Shown here piece after piece: positions 22,452-33,679 of a DNA stretch of 64,000 nucleotides. Each line of letters opens with the position of its first letter. Position 1 is the stretch's first letter. The position numbers and the translations under genes are program-made. Under the pieces are notes generated by a model. That model did not search any database. It saw only the letters and a program-made list of their open reading frames with translations, and was not told the DNA's origin. This DNA comes from Rotaria sp. Silwood1 (lineage: Eukaryota > Rotifera > Eurotatoria > Philodinida > Philodinidae): NCBI GenBank assembly GCA_905250075.1, contig CAJNOP010000003.1:1748395-1812394 (forward strand), written 5' to 3'.

Positions 22452-25238
22452 TGTATAATCATTAAAATAAATCTTCTCTATTGATATGCAAGAAAAAAAT
22501 TAATTTTAATCGAAAAATTTTCCAAATCAATAAATAACAATATTTACCTTTTTCTTTTTAGTTTTATTTCTTGCTCGACTGCTTACTACAATGTTGTATG
22601 TGCCACTCTAAGTGATGGTAAATTTTTTTTTGAAAAATAACAGCAGTTGCGTTTCCTCCTTCTCGTGCTCAACGAGTCATCATCATCAACAACATCTTTT
22701 TCTTTTCTTTCTCGTTTTGCTATGTGTTTCTCAAGACTGAAAATTTCTTCGTCGTCGTTGCTCTATTTCTTCTTTTTCTGTAAGTTTGTGCTTGATGAAG
22801 ACTTCGTTTTTTCTCTACTCTTAGTATCCTCTGCATCTCTCCTTCTCTCCCCTCTCTCTTATCAACTGCAGTCATGTAGAAAAATTGACTCATTGATTAG
22901 ACACTAGCTCTCTATGACATGGAGGGAATACGAGAAATACTTCTTACATCTAACATTTTTTTTTCTCTATTTTTCATAATGAAACGGCGAGGCGTTGCTA
23001 ACATGATTCTTTCGAGTGGTTCTGACTGAGCTTTGTTTTTTGTCTTATTTCTCTTTTTTCATCCGATTTTCTCTCTCTACTCAATTACACATTATAGAGT
23101 ATGTTGTTGATGCAAAGAAATTGAACAGAAAAGAGTTGAGGTAAAGAAATCAGATTAGCCATTCTAGTACAAATGTTTGTTTTATCTTGAACATTCATGC
23201 TATCATCTTTTTATAATTAACATAGAATTAATTGCCTCGCTTTTCTGTTCTAAAATGTTATCTTAGTAATTCTAAGATTCTCGGAAATGAGTGCTTTAAT
23301 GGAAAAAAAGGATGATTAGGTTTGAAAGAACATGTCTTAAAACTCATTAGAGAGGTAGTATCGGATAATTTTAAGATTTTTTCTGGTAAGAAAAAGCCGA
23401 TTGCCTGCAGCCTCTGAAACCGTCACTATAATGTTATTCTTTTACTCTTGAGATTACTTTAAAAAGGTCACGTCCAACTAACCAGAAAAAAGAAATAAGA
23501 TATGATAGAACAATGTTTTTTAGCAATCAATCGATGATATATCTGTAGATTTTGAATAGCATATAAAAATAATCATTTTCTTTTGTTTTTTTTTGTCATT
23601 TCCCAAAAGAATTTATTGTTCGAAGATTTACTGATCCTATTTTGAGAAAATATGTGGTCGACTAAATCTAACCTAAGGAAAAAAAAGTAATTTCATGATC
23701 GATCTCAAAACTGGCGGCTTCAGTTCCGGAGCTAGCAAACTGTTTCCGGTTCCTTTTTCTTTCCTTCAACTTTCTTTCTGCAAACAAATGATTGACATAC
23801 ATTTCTCTTGCATATAAATATTGACTATCATATATTAATTTTAAAAATTAAACTCGTACATTATCAATATTTGAGTTACGCGAACAATTTTAATTATCTC
23901 TGATCCATATCTTTCAATAGAATTGATTTAATTATAATGTTTTAGACGGTTTTTTTTCCATTCAAGAATGTTTTGTTTTAATTGGAGGAAAAAAGTGAAG
24001 TAATTGCCAACAATTTTTTCTTTCGTCATCTATCAATATGTGTGTTCCATTATAAGTAATAGCTAATGTCTTTGACATCTGTTGACACATATTCGTTCAA
24101 TAAAATATGGTTAGATTAATGTCAATTTACGTAGAGTAAGAACTCGAATTAATCTTATTTGGTTTCCTATGGCAAAAATCTCATAATTAACCTTTCCTGG
24201 TTCTTTTTTTCAGAGAAAAGAGAACGAAAGAAAAGAAATATACTTGTGTTGTAATATATTCCATATGTAATTTTTAGTACTAGAGTGCAATTTCTCATGA
24301 TGCTCTTGACATTTCTCAATTGTTACGGCCTATTCAAATACATATTGAACAACATCCCAACTATTTTTCTAAGAGGATTTCGAATATTATTAGTTAGAAA
24401 GATCGAATTTTAAGAGTTACATTAATTAAACAATAACCAATAACAGATGTAATATAATAAAGAAATTGCAAATTACATTGTTGATATTTTTATTGTCTAA
24501 TATATTTTATTTGAAAAAAGTATATCACAAGATACAGCGTGAAAAGCTCTATGATTTATGAAGAGGAGTTTATTGAACATATGTATCTTTTGTTTTCAAA
24601 ATGGCCGAAATTCGGTTCGATGTTGCGACTATGAACACTTTTTCTTGAACGATCAATTCGCTTAATCATATTATTGATTGAAGAAAATTCAATATGGAAA
24701 GACGGAGTATCAAAAGAGAATTTCGATTTGGTTACAGTGCTTCTAAAAAACTACTTAACGTCTTCAATTATATTGAAAATGTTCTTCCATATGCGTAATC
24801 TGTAGATAAACAGTTGCTAGGCATACAAGACAACCGTACTCAGTATACATATACAATGACAGTGACGTAGTTATTAAGAGAATTTCATGCATGTTGCCAA
24901 CAATCCGAATTGACCATCAAAATAGTTCTGATCTCAATGATTTTTAAATTATTATGTGAACTATAGTTTATTGATTGATGAAATAAGAAAAAGAAATTTC
25001 TTGTTTATCAAAAAAATAAATAAATAAACTGTTCATGCTATACGGTGCCATTCATTAGTCTATCAGATAAATGAACATCAAATTCTATAGTAATAAATTA
25101 GTTGTTAATTATAGAAATCTGGATTTATTAATCATATGTAAACTTTATCACGAATAATGTTCTAGTATATAAATGTACATATATTCAAAAACACTCAATA
25201 CAATATTAGTGAATAAAATATAGAAAAAAAGACGAACA
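22452..25238. other. Intergenic region with CT-rich tract
   Basis: Spacer of 2.8 kb upstream of the Ly6-like gene. A CT-rich tract at about 22835-22860 and a weaker one near 23065 recall the tracts upstream of the colmedin gene. No exon is supported; the plus-strand open frame at 22647-22907 is a low-complexity T/C-rich artefact. Confidence 0.55.
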
Positions 25239-27556
25239 TCATAGTTTAGAGTGACTGAAACATGGTGAAATTTGACGAAAAAGTAAAGAAATATCTAATG
25301 CTGTTTGATAAATATCTCGAGCACTTTGAAGATTGGTTAAAATGGTGATACATATGCCACAACGTAGATTTGAACAATTATTTGAACATGGAATAATAAG
25401 AAGTATTGATGTAGCTCCAACAGCACCACCTGTATGATAAATATGAGATGGAATAGTAAATTCATTAATAGATGATGGCTGTTCTTTGGTAATCATCCAT
25501 CCTAAACCATAGAATGTATTTTTCTTCTTTGTAGCTACAATGGGTGTCCACATTTCTCGTATTGTTTCTGCTTTTAATAGTTGTTTAGTTGATTGTGAAT
25601 TAATTGATTTTGTTTGACGACATTGTAAAAGAGTATTAGCAAATATAAGAAGATCATTTATATTTGATAACATTCCTCCACCACCCCATTTATATGATAA
25701 ATCAACATATGCAACATTACGTAAACCTTCTTTCAATGAACGACGACAATAATAACGACTTCGATTTGATATAAGTTCATCTGGATATTCAAGTTTAGTA
25801 TGACGTAAATCAAGTTGTTTAATAACAAGATCTTCTATGAGTTGAACAAACGTTTGTTTGTCATCAGAAATACGTTCTAATATAGCACTTAATAATGTAA
25901 AACCATGTGTTGTATAACGCCATGATGTACCAGGTCGATGAAGTAATTCATCATTAAGAAAAAGTGATAAAGATTCACTTACTGTCGAAAATGAACGAGT
26001 TATATAATATTCTGGAAGATTAAATTCATCATCAGTTTCCGGTTCGCCTTTTTTCCAATAGTGACGAACACCACTATAAAAAAAAACAGATAGTAACAAT
26101 ATTTTAAAAAGATAACTTTTGTGTTAAATAAAAGTGTAATAGTTCTGAATCGAAACTTAGAAAAAAAAGAATCATCTATCATTGTCAATGATAGACAAAG
26201 ATTTTAGTTTTGTTTGCAAAGGAAATATTTTATTGACTATTTGAGAAATTTTATTTTTTTTTTATTTCATGTAAAGAAGTTGAGTTAATAATCTCTAAAA
26301 CCCAGTGAAAAATCTTGGCGAATATAAAGCAATTCAAATATATTGGAACGTTATGTAAATGTATTCATATTTATTAAAAGATCGAATTCAATCATTCACC
26401 TTGTATGTGAAGCTAATTGACGAATAGTAATTGAAACAGGTAGATTTTCATATAAAAATTTTGGTAAATCTGGATGATGTTTATCAATTGTATCATCCCA
26501 ATTAAGTTTTCCTTTTTCCACAAATTGTCCTGCTATTGTCGCTGTAAATGTTTTACTAATACTTGCAATACGCATAACTGTATCGGGTGTACATGGGACT
26601 CGTTGTTCAATATCAGCTAGACCATAACCTTTTTTCCATACAAGTGAACCATGCATTGTTACACCCACACTTACACCTTTTTATGAAATAAAACATAAAA
26701 ATAGATTTGCAAGAAATTAATCATCGATCATTTATTTATAAACACGAGTGAACACAACTGTTTAGATAATTTTTCAAAAGAACTGAAACGATATAAATGC
26801 AAAAAAGATTTGTGAAGTGAAATAGTTTATTTTAGGACAGTTGTAGGAAAGATATCGAGCTATGGATTCTGTCACTATGCAGTGCTCTACAATACAAGAC
26901 AGCTAAAAGACTGAGGTATTTTTCTTCCAGTTTTATTTAATGAGTAATTTTTCAGAAAAAATCACCTCTCAAAACTAAGAAAGACGTTTTGCAAACTTTA
27001 AATCATTTGTTAACTTATGCAACGTCAGATGCTCTTTCAAGTATAATATTTAGAAAGAAAATTGGTAGACATTTTGCTTTTAGTTATCAAAATACAGCTG
27101 ATGTTTTGAACTTTCTATTAATTATGATTTCAGTCCTTTTGGACAATGGTGCAAAGAAATAATAATTCATGTTAGAATATCGTCCAAAAAATTAACTACT
27201 TCAAATAGTTATATGTTAAGTTTCACTATGTCTATGGTTTTTTTCTGCGGACATAGTATAAACATTGACTGTAATTTTGATGTAAAGCGCATGTTAACGG
27301 TTAAGTTTATAAGAAAGTTATATTTAAAACAAAATCGACCTAGATTTGTGTCCAGTATTGTATATATATTTATATTACCTGGAATTCCTTGCTTTTCTTT
27401 AAACTCTTGACAAATAAGATCAGCTTGATTAATAATTAATTGTAATTTTTCTTTATCAATATCATTATTATTATTTAATTTTGTCCATAAAAGACCAGTA
27501 GCAGCACAAAAAATTAAAGGTTTACGCAAAAAATACAATCGAGTAAAAATACCCAT
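25239..27556 (-). CDS. LACTB: LACTB-like serine beta-lactamase family protein
   Basis: Homologue of animal LACTB, a penicillin-binding-protein-related serine hydrolase of mitochondria. Exons: 27379-27556, 26400-26676, 25239-26073; phases agree and give 429 residues (the human protein is about 547). The N terminus has a short basic-hydrophobic segment (RLYFLRKPLIFCAATGLLW) that could target mitochondria. Catalytic motifs are present: SISK (the S-x-x-K nucleophile motif), RQLASHTSGVRHY, YTTHG in the place of Y-x-N, and HTGG in the place of K-T-G. Intron 1 is 702 bases and intron 2 is 326 bases, both longer than most here. The gene starts 165 bases downstream of the stop of a coiled-coil gene on the same strand. 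Confidence 0.93.
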
Positions 27557-27721
27557 CTTAGAGTTATCTATAATAACGATAAGAATAGTGAATTTTTTTC
27601 ATTCATTGGTAAGATAATCTAAATCTAATCAAGACATATTATCTGATTTTATTTCTAACATATACAAATATATATATATAGTATTTTTATAGTACACAAA
27701 ATACAGAAAATCTGCAACAAT
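27557..27721 (-). other. 165-bp spacer between two same-strand genes
   Basis: On the minus strand this holds an AATAAA-like signal (gaaataaaat) followed by a pyrimidine-containing stretch and acceptor-like AGs (ttattatag, and ctaag directly before the ATG). This is the arrangement expected at an operon junction with trans-splicing. Confidence 0.4.
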
Positions 27722-28420
27722 TCATAAAATATTTTTGAATGTATCGCTTGATTTTGCAATAAGTTTATTCGTTGTTGATTTATTATCAGCAGTATGATCT
27801 ATTATTTTCGCTTTATAGGCAATAAGTTCATCGATTTGTTCTATAAGTCGAATACGTTCGTCTTTGCTTGACGGATTCTAAAGAATTTTTTTTTTTTTTT
27901 TATATAGATTCATATAATATTCGAATAAACAAAAGAAATATTTTCTTACTATTTTAGTTAATTCATGTAAAATTTGTTCAAATACTTCATTCTGTTTTAA
28001 TTCATATTCATGTGTTGATTTTAAACGTTCAAGAAATTTATCGATCATTATTTCATATGATTTTAAAGCATCTAATAAAGCTATTTGTTCATTGGTATAA
28101 TTAACAAAATTTATTTGTTCATCTATACATTGTTGGTATTCAGCTAAATAATGCTCAAATGCTACTGATTTATTCGTCGCCGATGATGATGAAGATAATA
28201 GTCGAATATTTAATTCCGACTGTAAATAATTAGTACATTCAGCATTAAATTTATCTAATAATGCATTTGGTTTTGTAGACATTTGAATTGTTTTATCTGA
28301 CGATGCCATACTAATCGGGAATATCAAATGAATGAAATCATCTGTTGATTTCTGTATATCATTAGACAAAAGTTTTTCTTTCGTCCTATCAACAACGATT
28401 GTAGTTCTTATTATCGACAT
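27722..28420 (-). CDS. Coiled-coil protein of unknown function
   Basis: Two exons, 27950-28420 and 27722-27877, join in phase 0 across a 72-base intron to give up to 208 residues. A second in-frame ATG at residue 38 (MASSDKTIQM) may be the true start, leaving about 171 residues. The protein is helical and rich in Glu, Lys, Gln and Leu, with heptad-like spacing from about residue 90 to the end (QIALLDALKSYEIMIDKFL; IRLIEQIDELIAYKAKII). No signal peptide or membrane segment. I do not recognise the family; size and makeup would fit a subunit of a larger complex. Confidence 0.75.
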
Positions 28421-29631
28421 CTATATAGGAAACTGAGTAATTTTCTTTCCCAGACGGTACCAAAATGTTATTGCAGATAATTTTTATGTGAAAAAAAGAC
28501 TCTTCCGAAGAAAATTTACAAGAAAAAACTAATTTTGATCAGATTCTTTCTAATAACATAAACAAAATTTAAAAAAAAAATCATTTTAATTCAATAAGTT
28601 TTATTAGAATATTGTTTGATGCATTTTAAATTCATGTCATGAAAATTATACTCAAGCGATCTGAGAGTTGACGGAAAACTCTAGTTCGATGTTAGTTGCC
28701 TTTCTATTTTTCATTTATTTAGAATGAATTCAATGTACTAGACATGTTTTAAAATTTCCAGTGTCGTTTAATCGGTATGATTTAGTCGTTTTATTGCAAA
28801 TTCTTTTTATTTCTCATATTAAAATAACGATAGAGTTTGAAAGAACAACAGAAAATAAATTCAAATGCATGAATTTATTTATATTAAATTAAAATTAATA
28901 ATTGATTGATTGATGTTGTTGAATAGTTTTTGTCTTTTGAAGAACAGAGATCAACATTTTCGTCTGAGGTTTTTNNNNNNNNNNNNNNNNNNNNNNNNNN
29001 NNNNNNNNNNNNNNNNNNNNNNNNNNNNNNNNNNNNNNNNNNNNNNNNNNNNNNNNNNNNNNNNNNNNNNNNNNAATTTTATTTCTTAGTCAGATATTTG
29101 TTATTTAGATAGTGATGAGCCATCAATAGATACTGGAAAATAATTGATGAAAATTGACTATATTAATATATGAATAACGATATACGAAAATTGTTATACC
29201 AGTATTTAATTGAAAATCTATCAGCAAATTAACAATATATAATTATGAATAATTAGATAAATGTTACAGGAGTTTATTGAAAAGAAGATAAATGCTTGTA
29301 TCATATTGACGAAGTATAATAAAAATATATGTTTCATCCTTTTTTGTTGATTATGGGCGAATGATTATTTATTGTAATGTTCTGCATTTGTACAAAAGAT
29401 TATTCTGGCTTTTTTTGTATTCATGTTATTCATTGATTTTATTTGCAGATAATTCTTGCACCAGACGGATGATGGACTAATGGGAAATTAATATGACAAC
29501 AAGACGAATCGAAAGATAAAGATTCAAAATATCTTGGAAGGTCTAGATTTTCAAAAGAGAAAAACGAAAAATAATATTAGCGATAAGAAAGAATTTGAAG
29601 ATATGAATTTTTTCTGTATTCAAAGTAGACA

Positions 29632-30333
29632 TTGGCGGGACCATCTTTTTTGGTCCTGGTGCCGTGTTCGGTACCGGTTAAACATTTTTTTTTTGTGGTC
29701 CCGGTTTCGGTCCCGGTCTCTGATCCCGGTTTCACTTTAAACTTTTTATTATTTCTGGTTCTGATTTTGTTTCTAGAAAAAAACGACTTTTCTAATAATC
29801 TTTGTGATTCTTTGAATACATATAAAATGAATATTGATGGTTCTGAGCAATTAACAGTAGGACAATACCTTTATACGCATGCGTTAAAACTAAAGAAATA
29901 TAACACCACTTTTTTTTGTGTCTGTCTCAAAATTTTCCTTGGTCCTGCCAACGTGGCTTCGAAAGTTCTCTCAGAGCTCACAGTTCTTGCATAGATACAA
30001 AATTGAAATGAGTGAGCCTCAATCGATGTTCATTCAAGAGTCTCTTTGATAATATCAGAATTTAGGCTCTGCAGAACTATAAGTATTATTTTTTAGGTGT
30101 GACTCCCAAGATAATTCCCGTTCAGGATTCGAAAAATGTGATTTTGCAGATTCATAATTTTATCTCTATTATAAATAAAACGGGCCTATTTGTAGATCAT
30201 TAATCAGAACAGAATAATAAATATGAAAATATATAGTCTAGTTCTGGAACAGAAAACGTCATGGAAACAGTATTAGCAAATTTTAAGTCCCGGCCCCGAT
30301 CCCGCAAAGATTAAAACTTGGTCCCGAATACAG
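29632..30333. repeat. GGTCCCGGT-type repeat clusters, possible DNA-element ends
   Basis: At 29635-29735 at least five degenerate copies of ggtcccggt occur in otherwise AT-rich DNA, and a related GC-rich cluster (tcccggccccgatcccg, ggtcccgaa) lies at 30287-30327. The outer flanks share ctgtattc in inverted orientation (29614-29621 and 30326-30333). This could be a decayed non-autonomous DNA transposon of about 0.7 kb with GC-rich subterminal repeats. No matching target duplication is visible, so this is uncertain. Confidence 0.4.
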
Positions 30334-31613
30334 TTCCTTAAATCAAAGAACTATTGAATGAATATAGTGAGTGCGTAAAATAGTGATGAGTGCGACTGAA
30401 CTATTATTGACGATAACAACTTCGTCAAGAAATATCAATACTTAATATTATTCCTGAATACTTGATTTGAGAAATGCAGGAATTATAACTAGCATCTGAA
30501 AAATATATTTGAGAATTTCTTATTAACCATTATTTAGAACTGGTTTAAAACGACATGTACTTGAAGAAACGATTAGAAATGTTTTCAAAAACATGATTCT
30601 TTTTTCAAACATGAAACTAGAAATTGGCCAAGTTATTTATAAATGGATGCTACTCATAAACTTTCACTTCATGGTATGGTTGATCTGCATACATGCTCTA
30701 AAGTTTGACATAGTGGTAATGTTGATGACTTACGAACTAGTTGCAATAGACATAGTTGATATTTGTTTTTTTTTTCTGTAATTGTTTTTACTCAATTCTA
30801 TTAGATAAGCATTTGAAAGTTTTGTTCATAAAGAGCGTTATAGTTCTTGTAAAAAGTAAAAGGCATTTTTAAATTGGTCCCAAGGTATTACCAACATAAT
30901 GAAAAATAAAATGTAATAATTATTAAGGAAAAAAAAACTATTTAGTTTTACTTCTGTTCACAAAAAATTTAAAACACAAAAAAAGAAAACGATATAGAAT
31001 TTTTGAAGTTTTAAAATTTCGGTCATAGAAAAACAAACAAATCAATATTCTTATTCTATTGCATTTTTCTTGACGACAGTCATTATTGAATGGTTTGGTA
31101 CATCAATTTTTGAATTGGAACTTATTTCCCAAACAAATACTACTCAAACGAATGATACATGTCAACCAAAGTGAAATCATTCAGAATCATCATATTTACA
31201 CACTTCCTCCGTACATTATTCGTTTCATATCACTGATCCTACTTCGTTAATGTTTTTGTCTTGCATTTCTTAGTTTATTTAACTTTCTTCTCTCATCTTA
31301 AATGATTAATTAATACATATTCGTCTGCATATGAATAAACAAAGTCATCAACTGCGAATGTCCCTTCCAAAAAAAGATTATCTTTTCCAATCACATATAA
31401 AATAATCGTTTTTCATGTATTCAACTATCATTCTTCTTTCTCATCAATTGATTGAATTATTCCTATGTACAGTTGAATTACTTTTTTTTAGTTCTAAATG
31501 TAGAAGTAATTCAAGTATAGATAACGAGTGATCCGAACGTTTTTGGAGAAAATGTTCCTTTTTTTTCGACCAATTAGAAGAGTCCGCAGAAACTTCACAA
31601 TATTAGTAAGAAC

Positions 31614-32417
31614 CAGAGGTTCAAACTGGCTATTGGGCCTGCCTGCGCCTGTCTGCTTGTGACAGGTACAGGCTCTGATTTTCGAGTCTGTCACAGGTTA
31701 GACAGGCTGCTCAAAATAGGCAGGCCGCCTGCCTATCGTGTTTTTTCTAAATTTTCAGTAAAAAAACTTCATTTTTTGAGTAGAAAGTGCAGATATCAAA
31801 ATAAAATATGAAGAATCTTTGCTCTGGAAGATAAGAGATGATCTTTGTATCAGTTTGATTCAGCACAATCAGAACTATTAATAAATTATCATTACATTGT
31901 TCATTATCCATTTATTTATTTAGTTTATTTATCCGTTTCGGTAGGTTACTGATCGCACTTTTTATTTGGTTGTTATTAAGCTTTTACATGAAGCATTTAC
32001 GAAGTCTTATGTTCCTGATTCATATTTATATTGTCGTAATGCGGTCGGACATAATAAGTCCTCTTCAACTAGTTCATCAAATTCAGTACAAAGGCCTTTA
32101 CTCAAAAACAGTTTTCTAGATATTGAATGCTTCCTTTTTATCTTTACTCGACAGTTACATACCTCATTAAATCAATAGATGTTTCGCTTAATATGTTATT
32201 TTGATATCAGCAACTTTCTTGTGTTCTTATAAAGACAGTTTTCTACTTACACTCAATTATTATCCTAATATTAATATGCAAAAAAATGTATACAGGCCTA
32301 AACAGGCAGGCAGGCCAAGCCGGTAAAAATCAAAGACAGGTACAGGCCAACTGAAGAGGTTCATAGCCTGTCATGGGCAGGCCAGCTCTACGAAAAGCAA
32401 GCCGGTTTAGACCTCTG
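31614..32417. mobile_element. Probable non-autonomous hAT-type DNA transposon
   Basis: The left end reads cagaggttcaaactggct and the right end, on the other strand, cagaggtctaaaccggct: 15 of 18 positions match, as terminal inverted repeats. Inside each end are GC-rich subterminal repeats with the motifs gcaggc, ggcctgcc and acaggtacaggc (31624-31735 and 32296-32395). The CAGAGG start and GC-rich subterminal motifs are typical of hAT elements. The 8-base flanks (gtaagaac and ctacgaag) match at 5 of 8 positions, consistent with an old 8-bp target duplication or with chance. The AT-rich core holds an open frame at 31966-32178 that may be a leftover of a transposase or may mean nothing. Confidence 0.6.
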
Positions 32418-33142
32418 CTACGAAGTGTCAACATCAGAGCAATTCAGCTGGAGTAATCGACCCTTTCAATGATTTTTTTTTCTAATGACTGCTTTCACAT
32501 TTCGAGCATTTTCATATTAGTGCAAAAAACACGTTAACTATTTCACTTGTTCAGCACATACAATACTCTACATAGCGTTGCTTATTTGTATTACATCGAT
32601 ACTATACATGTATATCACTATTTCGTTCTTATGTGTAAAATATTTGTTGTATTCATAATAACAAGATTAATCCGAACCAAAGAAAAATACATTAGTAGCA
32701 AAAAAAAGAAAACGAACATGTACCACTTATAGAACGAACGATAATAAACCAAAGAAAACTCAACAAAAGATATAGTTTTTTTCGTTTCATTTCAACATCT
32801 GAAAGACACATCATCTCAATTATTTGATACAATGAGATAATTAATAGATGGAAAAAAAAAATTAAAGGAAATATTTCAAACATATATGATCACATCATTT
32901 GTTGAGAAGAAGACAAAAAAAATATTAAATAAACAATTCATTCAACTATCTACAGATTTGAAAGTGGAATGGAATAACAAAAAAAAACAAAAGAAAATTG
33001 AAGTTGAAATATTGAAGTCAATAAGCAAATAAACAAACAAAAGAAAAGAAGAATCAATTAGTATTTACATGATAGTAAATTTCTAGAATAATTATTATAT
33101 ATTAATAATGCTTAATAAATAAGGAAGAATAGATCGAAGTGT

Positions 33143-33278
33143 TTATATATAATTTCGATCTTTAAGTATGGATGAAGCTAGTAAACGAGGTGTTGTTATA
33201 TTATCATCAGATGAATATCGAGCATTTTCACGATCGGTTATTTTTGTTCGAAGATCATTCGCTTTCAAACGGCCTAGA
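33143..33278 (-). CDS. Possible terminal exon downstream of the Diaphanous gene
   Basis: After an acceptor (tgtttctag) the sequence reads RLKANDLRTKITDRENAR and ends DRNYI plus a stop at 33143, with codon use like that of real exons. It lies 3' of the last resolved Diaphanous exon (33680-33888) on the same strand, but the phases do not match directly, and the small 43-base exon-like piece between them (33404-33446) does not bridge them cleanly. It is either the true C-terminal tail reached through an exon I cannot place, an alternative 3' end, or a separate small gene. Confidence 0.4.
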
Positions 33279-33679
33279 AACATAGATCAAATGAAGTTTT
33301 ATTTGATTTTTTAAAATTAATAAAGAATTAAGCTTATAAAGCAGTTAGTTTTTACATATGTCAGACAAAGAGAGTGCGGGCATGCGCACACTATGTCACT
33401 TACCAACGACGTCAGCATACGACTGGTACGTCGCGGCTTATCGATGCTGAATAAACAAATACAAAAAATATAAATCAGCATGAGCAATATAAACAATCAA
33501 TATTCAAATATATTCTTAATAACCAAAAGCATAGGCATCTTTTCCCCATAGGCACATGTCACATATTAAACATAAAGCATAAGTGAGCGGGCAATGAAAA
33601 AAAAAATACCAACAAAAATGTCATAAAAAGCGTAATAAACAAAAGAAAGCCATTGTCGAAACTTTAGCATATATTCTAC

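Larger units (their letters stand above)
28421..33142. other. Gene-poor region with a 100-base gap and repeat remnants
   Basis: An assembly gap of 100 N covers 28975-29074. No host exon is supported in the 4.7 kb. The region contains a GC-rich GGTCCCGGT-type repeat cluster (29632-30333) and a probable hAT-type element (31614-32417), both described separately. The remainder is AT-rich. Confidence 0.55.

Noticed and set aside
22647-22907. 86-codon plus-strand open frame rich in Ser, Phe and Leu
   Set aside because: Product of a T/C-rich low-complexity stretch; no family signal.
28930-29112. Open frame spanning the 100-base N gap
   Set aside because: Its middle is made of unknown bases, so it has no support.
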